From: Macrotrachela quadricornifera
Lineage: Eukaryota > Rotifera > Eurotatoria > Philodinida > Philodinidae
Direction: 5' to 3'
Assembly (NCBI GenBank): GCA_022393335.1
Contig: JAJEKB010020703.1
Span: 62,001 to 126,000, forward strand
Length of the DNA stretch: 64,000 bases
Each line of letters opens with the position of its first letter. Position 1 is the first letter of the stretch. Position numbers and translations under genes: made by a program. Below the pieces are notes generated by a model. That model was not told where the DNA came from and searched no databases. It was given only the letters and a program-made list of their open reading frames with translations. Positions 46,420-59,210 of the stretch are shown here, piece after piece.

Positions 46420-48470
46420 CAGGGGCGGCTCAGATATTCGAAAAATTTTTACATCTTTCATTTTGGCTTTATTTTTCGGCAGTGATAATTATTTGAACAA
46501 GTATTACTTGATTTTTAGGAAAAGCTTATATTCAGTCTGATGTCAGACGACAAACATTTATAACTGTATTAATTTCAACACATCTTCACATATTACTACT
46601 AAAGATTTTTTAATGAAGAGGATAGTCAATGCGTTGAACACATCGATGGTGTTCGGCGTATTTTTATTTATCACTAAAACTTTTATTATCATCCTCACTT
46701 GATTGTTTTAAGATTTTGAACTGATAATCATAAATCTTTGCTTTGTATTTTATGGGAAAGACATTGCAACGAGTTCCGTTTTCTGTTACTTTTCACAATA
46801 ATTCGAATATTCTCTTAACCTATCTCGTCGAATTGACCGACTTGCTTCTTCATTCATCTCGTTATCATAGGAAAAGAAAAAGAACAAGTATATATATATA
46901 TATATAATTGTGCACTTGTCAAATGTCATCTTTTTGTTCTGTTTTAAATCAAACACATTGAAAGAAAAAGCTGATGCTTTCGAAACGTATGTAAATAAAA
47001 TTATTGTGAAAGAGTAACAAAAAATTGAACTAACCAATAATCTGTGTAAAAATTTAATGTCAATAAAACAGTATGCAATCACGTCCTTCTTTCAAAATAA
47101 CAAACAAAAAAGCATGTAAAGATGCTGACAATCATACAGTTAGTTCAAAGAATTTTTCCATTAAGTTAACTAATGATGAAGAAAATGTGAATCAATTTAA
47201 ATGCGACTTAATTTGTTGTACATATAATGATCGCTATATTCCAGAAAAACAGTCAGATCTTAAACCAACAAATGATAAACGTAGTTGCCGATTAGGATGG
47301 TTTGATAAGCACGAATGGCTTTCTTATTACCAAGTAAGGAAATGAACGAAAACTTTCTCAAAGTCAAACGCATACTTATAAAGCTACTTATTATTATTTT
47401 TCTTTTTTTCAATATTAGAGTAATGGGAAGGTTTATTGTTATTATTGTCGAAAAGCTCATCAAAATAGTTATCATTCGCAAGCAAATAAAATGTCTAACT
47501 CTTCGTTCACAGTACGTGGATTTCATAGTTGAAAGAATGGTTTAGTACTATGTGCATTGCAATGCGCACTCATTGGATCTTGCTCTACAAGATTTAACTC
47601 GTGAATCACCACCTATGGCATCTGTATTAGATATAACGAATACAATTGTGAATTTTATGCGAAAGTCTCCGAAACGTTTTCAGTTATTAAATGATTCAAT
47701 TGAGCTAAACTATTGTACAAAATTAAAGCCATTGTGTTCAACTCGATGGACGGTAAGAACTTCGTTAATAGATTCATCAACTGTCAATTATGATTTAGCT
47801 AAAATGTCATTGGATGAAGTTAGTGCTGAAGATGGCCTGCCTTCTTTCAAGGCGAATGAATATCTAGAACAAATGTAAAAGTTTTCTATGTATTTTGGAT
47901 TGAAATTAGGTAAGTTCAAATTTTTCTCTTCTATATAAACCACAACAACAGTATTAGTTTTTGCGGCCGCAAATCTGTTATAATCTAGAATGATTGAAAA
48001 CAAAAGGATTAATAAGTCAAATGTCATGTGAGAAAATTCTTGTGATTCTGTTGTCAGAAATTTCAACAGTAGGGAAATACTCTTTCATTTGTGAGATATG
48101 TTTTGCAGAAACATAAAAAAACTGACTTTAAGAACTCAATACATAAGCATACATTCTTTCCTTCTTCTCTAGGTCATTTAGTCTTTTCTGCTACAGAAAA
48201 ACTTTCATGCTCATTACAACATATTGAAATTTATTTACAAGATATTTTATGTTCAGTTCAATCATTAACAAAATATTTAGAGAGAATTAATTATATTGAT
48301 TATTTTAAAACGTTTTATGAATCAATTTTGAAAGAAGTCAAACAGTTTATCAAAGTCCTTATGACATGTTTCAACAGGAGTATTTTGACTTTATCAATAA
48401 AATTTTAAATACAGTAGATTTACGTTTTCAGCAGTCCGTATTTTCAGTGCTGTGTATAGGAATTTTGAGA
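46420..48470 (+). pseudogene. hAT-family transposase relic (ZMYM1/TTF-finger type)
   Basis: A CAGGGGCGGCTCAG at 46420 matches the end sequence of hAT elements, including the one at 18215. From 47073 coding scraps follow in order: RLGWFDKHEWLSYY, then GKVYCYYCRKAHQ (TTF-type zinc finger) and FTVRGFHS-stop-KNG, where a TGA stands at the usual tryptophan. Then HCNAHSLDLALQDL with SPKRFQLL and LKPLCSTRWTVR at 47555-47760 mark the hAT core, and EKLSCSLQHIEIYLQDILC and YFDFINKILNTVDLRFQQ lie near 48190-48450. Frameshifts and stops separate them, and parts of the core are deleted. No matching right end was found before the next gene. Dead element. Confidence 0.8.
46785..47072. repeat. Low-complexity segment with (TA)n inside the hAT relic
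   Basis: A TA run at about 46890-46908. A 98-codon minus-strand frame here spans it and has no support. Confidence 0.4.
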
Positions 48471-48726
48471 AAAAAACACAAATAATTTCTTGCCAGCCCA
48501 ATATCTTGTGAATGAATCCTATATGCATCGATTTTCGATCTTTTACGTACCGATACTTTTCTTGAATAAATCTGATGAAATGTGAAAGAATGGAACTCCA
48601 CGGGTCGTTCGTCCTGATACCGATACCTTTTATTCAGAAATCATCTGCTATGTATATTACATAAGATAGAGATGAAAAACCTGGACATTATACGAAGATA
48701 AATAAGAAAAGAGGTGTGAATCGGCG

Positions 48727-51700
48727 TTAAACGAAGACTCTGGTCACATCATTTCTATTCAATCTTTGGATATGTTTATGTATATCCATGCCACGAATAT
48801 TATTGTGCACAATGTCGAGGTGAACAAGTGTCTACATTGAATTATATTGTTCGATATAAGAACAATCAGATGCAAACTTGACTCACCGTGTTACGTTGTA
48901 ATGCATTAATTAGATGTTGTGCTCCTATATCTCCGATAGAATTGAACATCAGGTATAACGTGGTGAGTGTCTGTTAAAAATAAACAATGATTTCTATGTG
49001 ATCAATGAGAAGAAAATATGTCTGACTGTGTTGCTTTGTAACGAATTGGCAAGATATTGCGCTCCTTCACTACCGATACAGTTGCGATGGAGATCTAGTG
49101 TAGTAAGTGTCTATATTGAATAATATTACTCAATATGTCATCGATGAAAAACAGTTCTCTCACTCTATTCATTGTTAATACGTTAGACAAATGTTCTGCA
49201 CCTTTGGCGTCAATAGAGTTTCTCTGAAGACCAAGAGTGGTGAGTGTCTGTATGAAATAATAATATTAAACATAGGTCTGGTCGATTAAAACAAAGTTAA
49301 TCCAACTTTGTTACTATGTAATGCATGAGCCAAATGCTGGATTCCTTTGGCATCAATAGAATTTTCGCCAAGATGTAAAGTAACAAGTGTCTATGTTCGA
49401 TGATTATGTAAACATCTGATCAGTTGGAAGAGAATGACCTTACCGTATTACTTTGTAATGCCTCAGCTAAATGTTGTATTCCTTCTACTCCGATCGAATT
49501 CTTCGAAAGATTAATTATAGTAAGTGTCTATGTTAAATAATAGTAGCAGATAGATTTGTGATTAATAAAGAAAAAAATTCATCTGACTTTATTGATCTGC
49601 AATGCATGAGAGAGATGTTGCGTCCCTTGACTACCAATAAAGTTTTCGGCAAGATTTAGTATGGTGAGTGTCTATATGAAAGGATAATGGTCAATATTCG
49701 ATTGATGAGAAGGAACTTGTCTCACCGTGTTTTGTTGTAATGCTTGAGCCAGATGCTGTATACCTTCTATACCGATAGAGTTCCTGGAAAGATTGAGCGT
49801 CGTGAGTGTCTGTAACAAACAAAAATGACAGCTGTGTAATTTAGAAATATAATACTACTCTGACTGTGTTATTTTGTAATGCATGAGCGAGATCTTCTGT
49901 CCCTTCATTACCGGTACGTGTTCCGCAAAGATTGAGCGTGGTAAGCGTCTGTATTGAGTGATAAGACAGATACGGGATTTTCAAGGAGCAAATTTCTCTC
50001 ACTTTGTTAGTGCGTAATGCACAAATAAGATGTTGTGCTCCTTCAGTACCTATACAATTCCAATTAAGATTGAGCGTGGTGAGTGTCTAAATAGAATTTA
50101 AACGGCAATTATTTGTTTAACACAAAGAAAATCTATTTCACAGTATTATTTTGTAATGCATGAGCTAAATATTGTGCACCTTTATCACCAATATAGTTTG
50201 CATCAAGATCTAGTGTGATGAGTGTCTAGATTGAACAGCAATAGAGAATATAATATCGAATTAAGAAAGAAAATTGTTGCACTTTGTTATTTTGTAATAC
50301 ATCAGACAAATGTTGTGCTCCTGCTGCACCGATATTATTATTTCGAAGATTGAGTGTAGTAAGTGCCTGTACAGAATGATAGTAACAGATATCTAAAGAA
50401 CAAAAACAAAATCTATCTTACTAAGCCATGTGTGAATACATGAGCTAGATGTTGAGCTCCTTCATCGCCGATGTCACTATCCTCAAGATTTAGTTTAACA
50501 CCTATCTACGGTGAATGATAATAGGAGATAAATGATGAATAAGAAGAAAATTTGTTTTACTGTATTAGCCTGTAATGCATGAGCAAGACTTTGTGTCCAT
50601 TCGGAATCGATTCCCATGTATCGAACATTCAGATTCATTGGTGTCTGTATCAAACAAAAAATAGCGAATATTTGATCAGTAGTTTGAAAGAAAACATATC
50701 TCACTCTGGTATTCTGGAATGCATCAGACAAATGTTTTATTCCATCTGCACCGAGAATCTTATTCCGAAAAATGATCGTTATGCATGTCTATATTGAACG
50801 ATGATAACCGATGTCTAGAAGGTAACAACGAAACTTAACTTACCATGTCACGGTGTAATAGATGAGCTATGAATAGTGCTTCACTATCACCGAATTGATG
50901 AACCTGGAGATTGATTGTGGTGAGTGTCTATACTAAATAATAGCAATATATAAATGTCATCAATGAAAAGAAAACTTGTTTTACCGTGTTACTGTGCAGT
51001 GCAGGAATAAACAGCCGAATCTTGCCATCATCTGTTAACGGCAATGTCAAATTCAGTTCATTGAATTTCTATTGAATTTTCAAATAAAAATTAAAGTTTA
51101 GATGGGTATGCACGTGTGGGAGAGGGAAGCCGACTATTAATGTTTTACCAAAATTATGTCAACGTTTCCAAATTTACATAGAAAACCGAATACAGAATTT
51201 GTTGGAGCAAGCTACGATGTACAACACTCACTATGTCTCGTTTCTCTAGAAAGTAGAGTTCATATTCATCTCGTCGTACACGTTGATACCTGCACTACTG
51301 TAACAGTATGGCGAAATGAAATAAAATATATCATGAAATACCCTACCAAAAAAAGCAGAAAACTGTTTTTTAGCAACGTTTGGACTTTAGTATTTTTTAC
51401 TATAATTCAGTTATTTCTCAAAAAGAAATCTGAAACTATTTGTAGCAAAATTAACCGTGATGGGAAAAAAAATTTTGAGAACCTTAGTAACTTCAGAAAT
51501 ACGTAGAAACAAAAAACATCTGATCCATTACTGATATCAATGATGTTTCAAAATCAATAAGAATATCATTCTAAAGAAAAAGTAAAAGTTCACCTGATAC
51601 TGAAGATAAGAGTTAGTGATGTCATTAAGTCGTTTGCAAATATTGTAAAATGACAGTAGAATTGTGAAGTTATCGAAGTTCTCCATTATTCGATAGACCA

Positions 51701-51746
51701 ATTCGATGGGCAACGTATGAAGAGTTATAGTAATGTTGGCAGACAT
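48727..51746 (-). CDS. F-box protein with 16 one-per-exon leucine-rich repeats (gene 2)
   Basis: Exon 1 (51746-51594) again has exactly 51 codons with an F-box-like sequence (LPIELVYRIMENFDNFTILL). A 525-nt intron is followed by sixteen exons of exactly 84 nt. They start at 51068, 50927, 50788, 50644, 50505, 50366, 50225, 50086, 49948, 49809, 49671, 49527, 49390, 49247, 49110 and 48970. A 105-nt last exon follows (48831-48727, stop TAA). Each is one 28-residue ribonuclease-inhibitor-type repeat in phase 0, with introns near 55 nt. The protein has 533 residues and no lesions. The identical exon plan to the gene at 29521-33936 shows a shared ancestor, but repeats have drifted more here and no recent internal duplication is visible. 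The role is presumably recognition in ubiquitin ligation or sensing. Confidence 0.85.
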
Positions 51747-52528
51747 TATTTGCTGAGAAAGTGTGTTATCTTCAAAGTAAACAAAAGAAATTTCAAGTGA
51801 TTCTAGAGTTTCATTGTAATGTGAGTAGCAGCAAAACATCAAAAAGTAATGAAATAAAACTATTTATGAGAAACAACATCACATTACTCACGTCATTTTC
51901 TTAAGGAAAGAAAAAGAACAAAGGAACGAACGAAGAAAAACTAACGAATATGCCACACATTGCATTGAAATTTTGTATAATAGAATCAAAAAAAAAACTT
52001 CTACGCACGTGCAATTATCATCAAAGCAATGTACAGAACAGAAAAAATATATGTAAATACAGAAAAAATGGAAGAATCATCAGTAAATGCACCAAATATA
52101 ACAAGAATTGAATCAAACGAAACTAAAGTGGCAGCTACAATCGCGACTCCGTTTGTCGTGACTTAGGTCATGGTGTAAGTACAGTGATGCCACCTGTTGA
52201 GTCCTCTAAGCAAGGACTTACTATCGAATTAGTGTTAAACTATTATTGGAATCTAAAAAAGAAAGGTTAATGGGGGATATGTATCTAGAAAGAAACCAAA
52301 ATTCTTCCAATTGTTTTCGATACTAGTTCCAGCAGACAAAGTTTTGACTGAGCTACCGAGTTTTCGAAAAAAAAAAACAATTTTCATTTTTTTTTCAGGC
52401 CTACTCCTTTAGAGATCATTCTTGAAAATGGCATCTAAGCAACCACTCGATATGCTTCCTTCGTAAAGCTACAGTAGTTTTATGCGAGCGAACATTCACA
52501 AGAGAGTTTTCGGTGATGAAGAGAAAAT
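51747..52528. other. Upstream flank of F-box/LRR gene 2
   Basis: No second gene. An upstream in-frame extension of exon 1 to 51842 exists, but the shorter start keeps the 51-codon exon shared with gene 1. Confidence 0.4.
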
Positions 52529-52746
52529 TTAAAATATTTGGTTATCTGCAGCACTGATCAGCATTACAGTGCTTGTTTGAAGTTCGGACAAGTTTTTCTC
52601 TGCAAAACTAAATAAAACAGGTTTAGTCAAGTTTAATTTAACGGTATCTTGTTGTTTATTTTCTTCAAGAAAAGAATGACAGTTTATGTTTTTCTTTAGA
52701 ACACTCCGATCGTCCCAAAATTCCAAGGTCCGAACAGGGAAAAGAC

Positions 52747-53000
52747 ATGATAAGATTTGAATTTCATAAGTTGATTGAAGGAAAAAACTATCCAACGTTG
52801 ACCAAACTATTAACAAGGATCCCTTTGGATTCAGAAGCATTCGTAGCGGAACGTGCTCGCTATTTTCTAGTACTTCAAGAACATCGAGAAGCAAAAGTTA
52901 GCCTTTTTTATCATGACGAAAAATGGATCAATTTACATGAAGTTAAAAAACTTATTTGGACACTGGAAGAAGAAGGTTCAAAGTTTTTCTGTTTCTCACT
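52747..53000 (+). pseudogene. Tc1/mariner-like transposase fragment
   Basis: The frame contains LFYHDEKWINLHEVKKLIWT, which fits the first catalytic Asp strand of IS630/mariner-type transposases (YHDE.W.N...W). Before it lies REAKVS preceded by a short helical part. The rest of the catalytic core is missing, and no end repeats could be assigned. A decayed piece. Confidence 0.5.
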
Positions 53001-53291
53001 AAGTGTCTATCTAAATTATAGGTACTCGCTTAGCAGTCTCTGCTGTCATCAGTATTAATGGCTATCACATTCGTTCAATCAATATATGGACCTGCACAGA
53101 AGAGGATCAAATGAATTCGGTTCGGTTCTTGTCTTGATTGGATTCAACTTGTGCAACATTGAGAAGTGAAATTGGTCAGATTTGTGTACTCGTGAAAGAG
53201 TGTGTTTTTGTATTAAATATGTCTGATGTTTCTTTGTAGGTGACAAAAAATCTTTTGCTATATGCCTTCTACGAGGCAGCCACCCGAGATG

Positions 53292-53848
53292 CCCAGCGCC
53301 GATTTCCTTTATTCATAGGCCGTTTGATAGTGAGTATCGAGATAGTAAAAAGGGTCAATTTTCTGTTCTTTCGAGGTAAACTGGTCAAAATTTGAAAACC
53401 TTACAATTAAGTCAAGAAAGATCGTAAACACTTGAAGTTTTGAGTACTACAAGCTGGCAAACACTGCTGATCATTCTGAAAACTCTAGAAAACTTAATGT
53501 TGTGTGAGAAATTTTGCAGTCCATCCAAGAATGAGCGTCATTTTCGATCTGCCTATTTCCAATCACTAAATGCTAATAACCATTTAACAAATGATACAAA
53601 TAAAAACAGAAGACATACAATTATCCAAGACTGAAAAAAGACAACACTATAGATAATCGCAGAAATGTACTTTTTTATGCCAAGTAAAACTCTTATGAGT
53701 TTGTAGTGCTGAAAATTTCAAGTATTTACGATCTTTCTTAACTGAATTGTAAAGTTATCAAATTATGACCATTTTACCTGAGAAGAACAGAAAATTGGCT
53801 CTAACTTTTCAAGAAAGCGACCTATGAATGAAGGAAATCGGCGTTGGG
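53292..53848. repeat. Inverted-repeat element, about 557 bp
   Basis: CCCAGCGCCGATTTCCTT at the left is mirrored by AAGGAAATCGGCGTTGGG at the right. The arms continue about 170 bp inward (CAATTTTCTGTTCTT, AAGAAAGATCGTAAA) at roughly 80 percent identity by eye. Non-coding loop; a fold-back or MITE. Confidence 0.75.
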
Positions 53849-54643
53849 TACCTTGTTAGTGAGAAACCAAGATAATATTTAGAATCACTACATAAAACTG
53901 CGTCGAATGGTGTACAATACAAAATATTTTCTAATAAAAATACGTACAAACAAGACAAGTATTTTATTTCTAAGTTAATTATCAATTTTTAACGAATCTT
54001 CATATTACTTTAGAATACATAATTTTTAATTTAAAAAAAAAATACAAATGAATTAAATCTCGATTCTTATACAATGAAAACAAACTTAAATATACTAGCG
54101 AAAAAAATCAACCATACTGTTTTTTCCTATAAAACTACTTCCTCTTTCTTTATTTAACACAGATTTATCACAAGTAATTTTTCAACTTTTTGCAATGAAT
54201 ATTTTTACAAATGAGAATTCTGCTGACTTTTACAATAGGTGAAATCTGTACTACAAAAAAAAAATTACATCTTCGAAAAATTAAGAATTTATGTAACATG
54301 AAAGATGAGATCCCATATAGGAAAGGTAATTTTTCTTTTTTTTGAAGAAAGTTTATTGATTTTATTCAGCTAGTTAAATCATAAAATTTATGAACAATAA
54401 ATTTAGTTATTGACATAATATGATATGATGTAAGAAATAATTTATAACCAAATGAATCTGATACTCCATTGAAATGTGTTTAATAAAGCATTAAGACAAA
54501 TAAATATTATTTCTTTAAAATTTAATATTTGATGATAATGAGAAATGATGATGGATTTTGATAAAGTTGAGAAATATTTTCGTATAGTTTTAGTTTTTTT
54601 ATTGAATAGACATTTTAGGCTATTTTACTTCTAATTGAATATA
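53849..54643. other. Very AT-rich spacer
   Basis: Nothing supportable. Confidence 0.4.
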
Positions 54644-55520
54644 TCATTCACGAATATATCTATCATACCAATAAAATATTTTTGCTGTTATTTCAATTTG
54701 ACATTGATAAAATGTTTTAAATGCACGATGAAGCGCTGATTGAAATCTAAGATGTTTATCTAATATAGTTAAATTAATTGGTGATAATCGTTCTATTTTA
54801 TCATCAATATATTCATTTTTCATAATATGAATTTCATGATTTATCATTAAATTCTTCCAATCATTTGATATAAATTCTTTATTACCATATAAATATAATC
54901 TTAATGGAGATAATTTATTAATTAATTCACATATATAATGTAGATATTCATATTTAAATAATGTTTGAATATGTGGAAAAAGGAATGATTTTTTTTCATT
55001 ATTCGTAGCTATGAAAACTTACGGATTTTTTTGGTAATGGTTCTTGAACACTATTTTATTTTTTTTGAATACAATTCAACGGAATGACAAGAATATAACA
55101 TGCTACAATCTATAGATTGATGAAATAGGAAATATGATAAACAGTAATATTATTATACATTGAGAGTTGACATAACTTATTCTTTTAATAATCATGCTTG
55201 ACGATAGTAAATTCTAACCAATTGTAATCATTCTAATTTTGTTTGTTTTTTACCTTCAATTATTAAAAAAAAAAATGTACAATATCTGCTATTAAATCAA
55301 GTGCAAATTGTTTTTTGATAATTCGATATACATGTCAAAGTTTTTCGACTATAGGTTATTTAAACACGATGATTAGTTTGTAGATGTTCTAAAAGAATTA
55401 CAAACTATCGTTGTAAACTTGTGTCAGACAATTGTGGATCGAATATAACGAGAACTTCAAGTGATATTTCATTAATTATAAATAAAAATGAAAGTAGAAG
55501 TCATAAATTTATTGTTAAAA
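54644..55520 (-). pseudogene. Decayed gene of unknown family
   Basis: The 3' part (about 55000-54644) is an open frame of some 115 residues (LFPHIQTLFKYEYL, then NLTILDKHLRFQSALHRAFK, YWYDRYIRE-stop). Upstream, about 55490-55170, protein-like reading continues (SLEVLVIFDPQLSDTSLQR, IKKQFALDLIADIVHFFF) but with several stops. TGA falls three times at points where tryptophan would read naturally. I do not recognise the protein, and no start remains. Confidence 0.45.
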
Positions 55521-56469
55521 TAGTTTTTCTTGATTAAAAAAGCACGACAACGGGTTCCAAAGATACCATACAAAATTGTATTTTTCCAACTATTTCAAAC
55601 TCAGATGTTTATGGTGCTCTTTTCGATGTACTAAAAGTGAATAGAAATGACGAATAGCGCTTTTTAAAGGTGTGAATAATAACGAAGGAAGAAGAAGAAA
55701 AAAACAAATCGATATTAAGTTGGAAAAAACCCAAGCTATCTTAACCTTCGTTCTATTGACTGTTTGTTCGTCTCAAACTTGTTAAAAGCCAACAATTTAT
55801 TCTAATATGATATTTAGGTATGTGTTTTTTTTAACATTAAATGCAATTTTGAGCTACAATGAAATAATGAAACTCGTATTATTGAATGTGTACATACTTG
55901 ACGGTGACTATTTTAACTGTGTATGTTGTTTTTTTCTTTGTCATTTGACGTATTCAAATAGAAATGCAAATAGAATGATGTATTTTACTCTATTATTCAA
56001 CATTACCTTTTCATCCTCGAAAAATAAATTAAAATATAATAAAAGAAACATTTAAACAGTCATAAAGAAAGAGAATAATGCATTTACCATGTATTTTTCG
56101 TATTGAGAAGATGTACTTTGGCTCATTATAGAATAATATTAGTTTTTGTTTGCAATTAGTATCAATGGGAATCTATGTGTTTACATATAGCACAGTTTCT
56201 TTTGAAGTTACACAAAGTATAGAAATCAAAAATGTCTAAAAGCTAATATACAGGAGCGAGTAGTTTCGAGCTGCTAAGTAATTTTCTCTAGTTTAAATAT
56301 AAAAGATTCAATCGTTGGTTTAAAGTTTTACAAAATAGCCGTTGGATATGTTTTATTCATTGATATTTTCGTGCAGTTGTCGAATTTTTTGTTTGATGAA
56401 GTTAGTCGCCATATTTCCGAACTGATGCTGCCATTCTTTATCACGCCAAAAGTCAAATTTGAGTTGATC
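55521..56469. other. AT-rich intergenic
   Basis: Nothing supportable. An 82-codon plus-strand frame at 55807-56055 is hydrophobic and low-complexity. Confidence 0.4.
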
Positions 56470-56955
56470 TTAACAATTTACAGCTCTACAATTACACTTT
56501 ATACCAGCTATCAAACTATCTTCTGTCTCAAAGCAGCCATAATGAATGATAAGTTCTTCGCCTGCATTAATGTCCCGTCGAGCGACGAGTGCCCAATTCG
56601 CATTCGAGCTATCATAGTCACAATTGGGATCACATGAATGATTGAAAATGGCACATTCATCAGTGAGTATTTGTGTATCAATATAACGTGGAACTTCAAG
56701 GAGATCATCATCAATCATTAACGCATAGTTTCGGATGAAATCATAAGCTTCTGGATGATCTTCCATAAGTTCAAGGACTTGTGAACGGGTAAATTTATTA
56801 CGCGGATCACTTTCTGGATAATAGGAACATGTGACAGGATCACACTCATAAACTGTCTCACCACGACGAATAGGTTCTAACGTGATGAGCCTCCGCTGTT
56901 TTGTACCATATTTAAATGAAAGATCACGTACTACTATCTTTTTAAGTAACGGCAT
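56470..56955 (-). CDS. Compact SET-domain protein (lysine methyltransferase-like), 161 residues
   Basis: Nearly the whole single-exon protein is a SET domain. ITLEPIRRGETVYECDPV (24-41) begins it, NHSCDPNC (105-112) forms the pseudo-knot that binds S-adenosylmethionine and substrate, and GEELIIHYG (132-140) carries the catalytic tyrosine. CNCRAVNC at 154-161 gives the CxCx4C post-SET zinc site with C112. The family methylates lysines of histones or other proteins. It lacks any other chromatin-reading domain, so the target is unknown. Small stand-alone SET proteins are found in bacteria as well as eukaryotes. No lesions; starts at the first ATG. Confidence 0.85.
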   Translation of the reverse strand: MPLLKKIVVRDLSFKYGTKQRRLITLEPIRRGETVYECDPVTCSYYPESDPRNKFTRSQVLELMEDHPEAYDFIRNYALMIDDDLLEVPRYIDTQILTDECAIFNHSCDPNCDYDSSNANWALVARRDINAGEELIIHYGCFETEDSLIAGIKCNCRAVNC

Positions 56956-57920
56956 TATTAGAAAGCACAGACACTATGCTCTATCTTGTTGATTGAAGAC
57001 ACTATTTAAGTAATGAACAAGTTAATGATGCATAACAATTGTGTACTTTTATTAATGTAATTATGTAATATAAATAATGACTCATGGCTTGCGTAACTAG
57101 GTAGAAGACCATCTAAAAGCTGAAAAATAAATTTATCTTCATAATATAATGTTTTTCTCTATCTGAGTAATTGGAGAAAAAGCGGGACAAATTCATTTTA
57201 TTTCGTGATAAATGAAGTAATAGACAAACCTGTTTTGCCAAGATTATCGATAGAAATTCTGTAGCTTCAAGAATCATCTATAGAATGTATCATTTAGTTT
57301 TTCAAACTAAAATGCATGCAATGTAATTCTATATCCTTTTTGAGGACAAAACCTATTGGATCGTTCAGTCTACTGTTGTTGCTATTTTTATCTGAATATT
57401 TGCTTATATAATATAAAAAAACAATTTTCAGTTTTTTCCCAATATATATGTATTTGTTTTTTATGTTTTCTGCTAGGTGGGATATGATCTTATGTAGCTT
57501 ATAATATCTGTACTTTTTCTATTTTTTTTCTGTGAAAGTTAGCTATTTATTTTATCTTTATTTTAGATAAAAGAGCTCAATGCAAAAAAGAATATAACAG
57601 ATAGATACCAGTAATAATTTCAAGTAAATATTGTAGAATATGATCTAGGTACATTTTATAAAATCATAAGAACATAACGTGTATTTCAACAGATAAATTT
57701 ATGCTTTAAATCTGCAGTAATGAATACATATCGAAAAACCGAAGACAAAAACAATTATTGATTACTTTTATTATTAATTTTTGCGACTATTTTTCTCAAA
57801 GAAAAGATGAATATATCAACAACAACAATTAGTAAGTAAATTATTACTTCTTAGGATGCGTCTTTTTTACTCATAATCGATCAATATATTCGAATATATA
57901 CTACACTAGAAACAATAGAA
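56956..57920. other. Intergenic, nothing recognised
   Basis: AT-rich, with a possible weak TATA (TTAAATAG on the minus strand, 57009-57002) for the SET gene. Confidence 0.35.
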
Positions 57921-58595
57921 CTAATAATTACATGGTATCATTAGCATTAGATGATATGAATTGTGATGGCAAATAGTGCAACTAAAACAATAGAAATAAA
58001 TTATTTAGTGTTAATTATTGTTACAGATATTTTAGCAAAAACAATCATTATTTTTCTCATTGATAGACATAATAGCTTTGTTAAATACGCGAGCTATTCT
58101 TTTGATTCGTTATCGTTTCATTTGATACAAACAATTTATTTCAAGAACATGGGTCCAAGGATTATAACAATAACTAATCTTAATCATGATGGAAATCTTG
58201 ATATAATTGTTACATTCTCTTGGATATTGGTAATGGAACTTTTACTACTTATGCGAACATTCTTACTAAAAGCAGACCAGCCCATATGGTTGTAGCAGAT
58301 ATTTGTCACACATTCGTTTGCAGAAACTACTGGTATTTATTTCAATACTGGTAATGGCAAATTGACTAATGCAGCAATTTACCCAATCAATATGATAGCC
58401 GATCCACTAGCAGTTAATGATAATAAACTTGATATTAATATTGGTAATGGTACATTTAACACTAAAACACCATATTCAACTGATTACAATACTTTTTCTG
58501 TTGTAATAGTTGATGTTAATGGTGATAATCGACATAATATTATTGTAGGACACTATAAAAGTCTTCGTATTTTATATAACGATTGTCATGTATAA
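57921..58595 (+). pseudogene. VCBS/FG-GAP beta-propeller repeat protein relic
   Basis: Three propeller blades can be followed: SLALDDMNCDGK near 57940, IITITNLNHDGNLDIIVTF with DIGNGTFTTYAN near 58155-58255, and NIGNGTFNTKTPYSTDYNTFSVVIVDVNGDNRHNIIV to the TAA at 58595. The D.N.DG.(L)DI.V...G.G.GTF pattern is the calcium-binding FG-GAP/VCBS motif of secreted adhesion proteins. At least three stops or frameshifts divide the blades, and no signal peptide remains. Relic of a longer gene. Confidence 0.7.
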
Positions 58596-59210
58596 ATCAT
58601 GCGGATAATTTGTTATTTCTGGTAGCAACAACTGCGACGAAAAAAAAGAAATCGTCAAATGTAATACATATACAACACAGTATTGAGCAAATAAGAGAAC
58701 AATGATATTATGCAAATGAAATAAATCTTGTATTGTAGGAATTCATTAATCAATTATTTGCATTTCAGCAATATATTGACTACTGTCAACAAAAGGATAA
58801 GAAAACTGTTGACGAATCAACATAGTTCTATAGTATTTGGTTACATAGATAGTTTTATTTACGCAATATTAGAACATAAGTAAGTAATCATTTAACTGAT
58901 ATCTTAAACTATAGATTAGTTATATATTATCGATGCATTGTACTAAAACATTCACATAGAACAAGATCTATGTGAAAAAAGAAATGTTTTTTTTTGTCGT
59001 TCACTAATGTGTATTACATTTATTAATGATTACTCCGTTCTCTTTTGTAATCTGAGCATGTGTTGTGAAGATAAGAGATACATTTTGTAATATAAAGAGA
59101 ACGAAATAAGTGGTAGACATATTCTCTCTTATTTAATGCATTACACGTAGCCTATCATTTTTTTTCTATTCATTCTTTTTATTTAGTTAAAAACGTTATC
59201 AGTTGCATTA
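58596..59210. other. Upstream region of the amidase
   Basis: No gene. An AG after a pyrimidine tract near 59187 could be an acceptor for an untranslated leader exon or trans-spliced leader, but this is unproven. Confidence 0.35.

Noticed and set aside
47260..47545. Overlapping frames rich in Ile/Lys on both strands
   Set aside because: Shadows of the hAT zinc-finger remnant in other frames.
54644..55520. Reassigned genetic code (TGA as Trp)
   Set aside because: TGA falls at Trp-like places in this relic and in the hAT relic, but intact genes in the window use TGG for Trp and TGA as stop; decay of TGG explains it.
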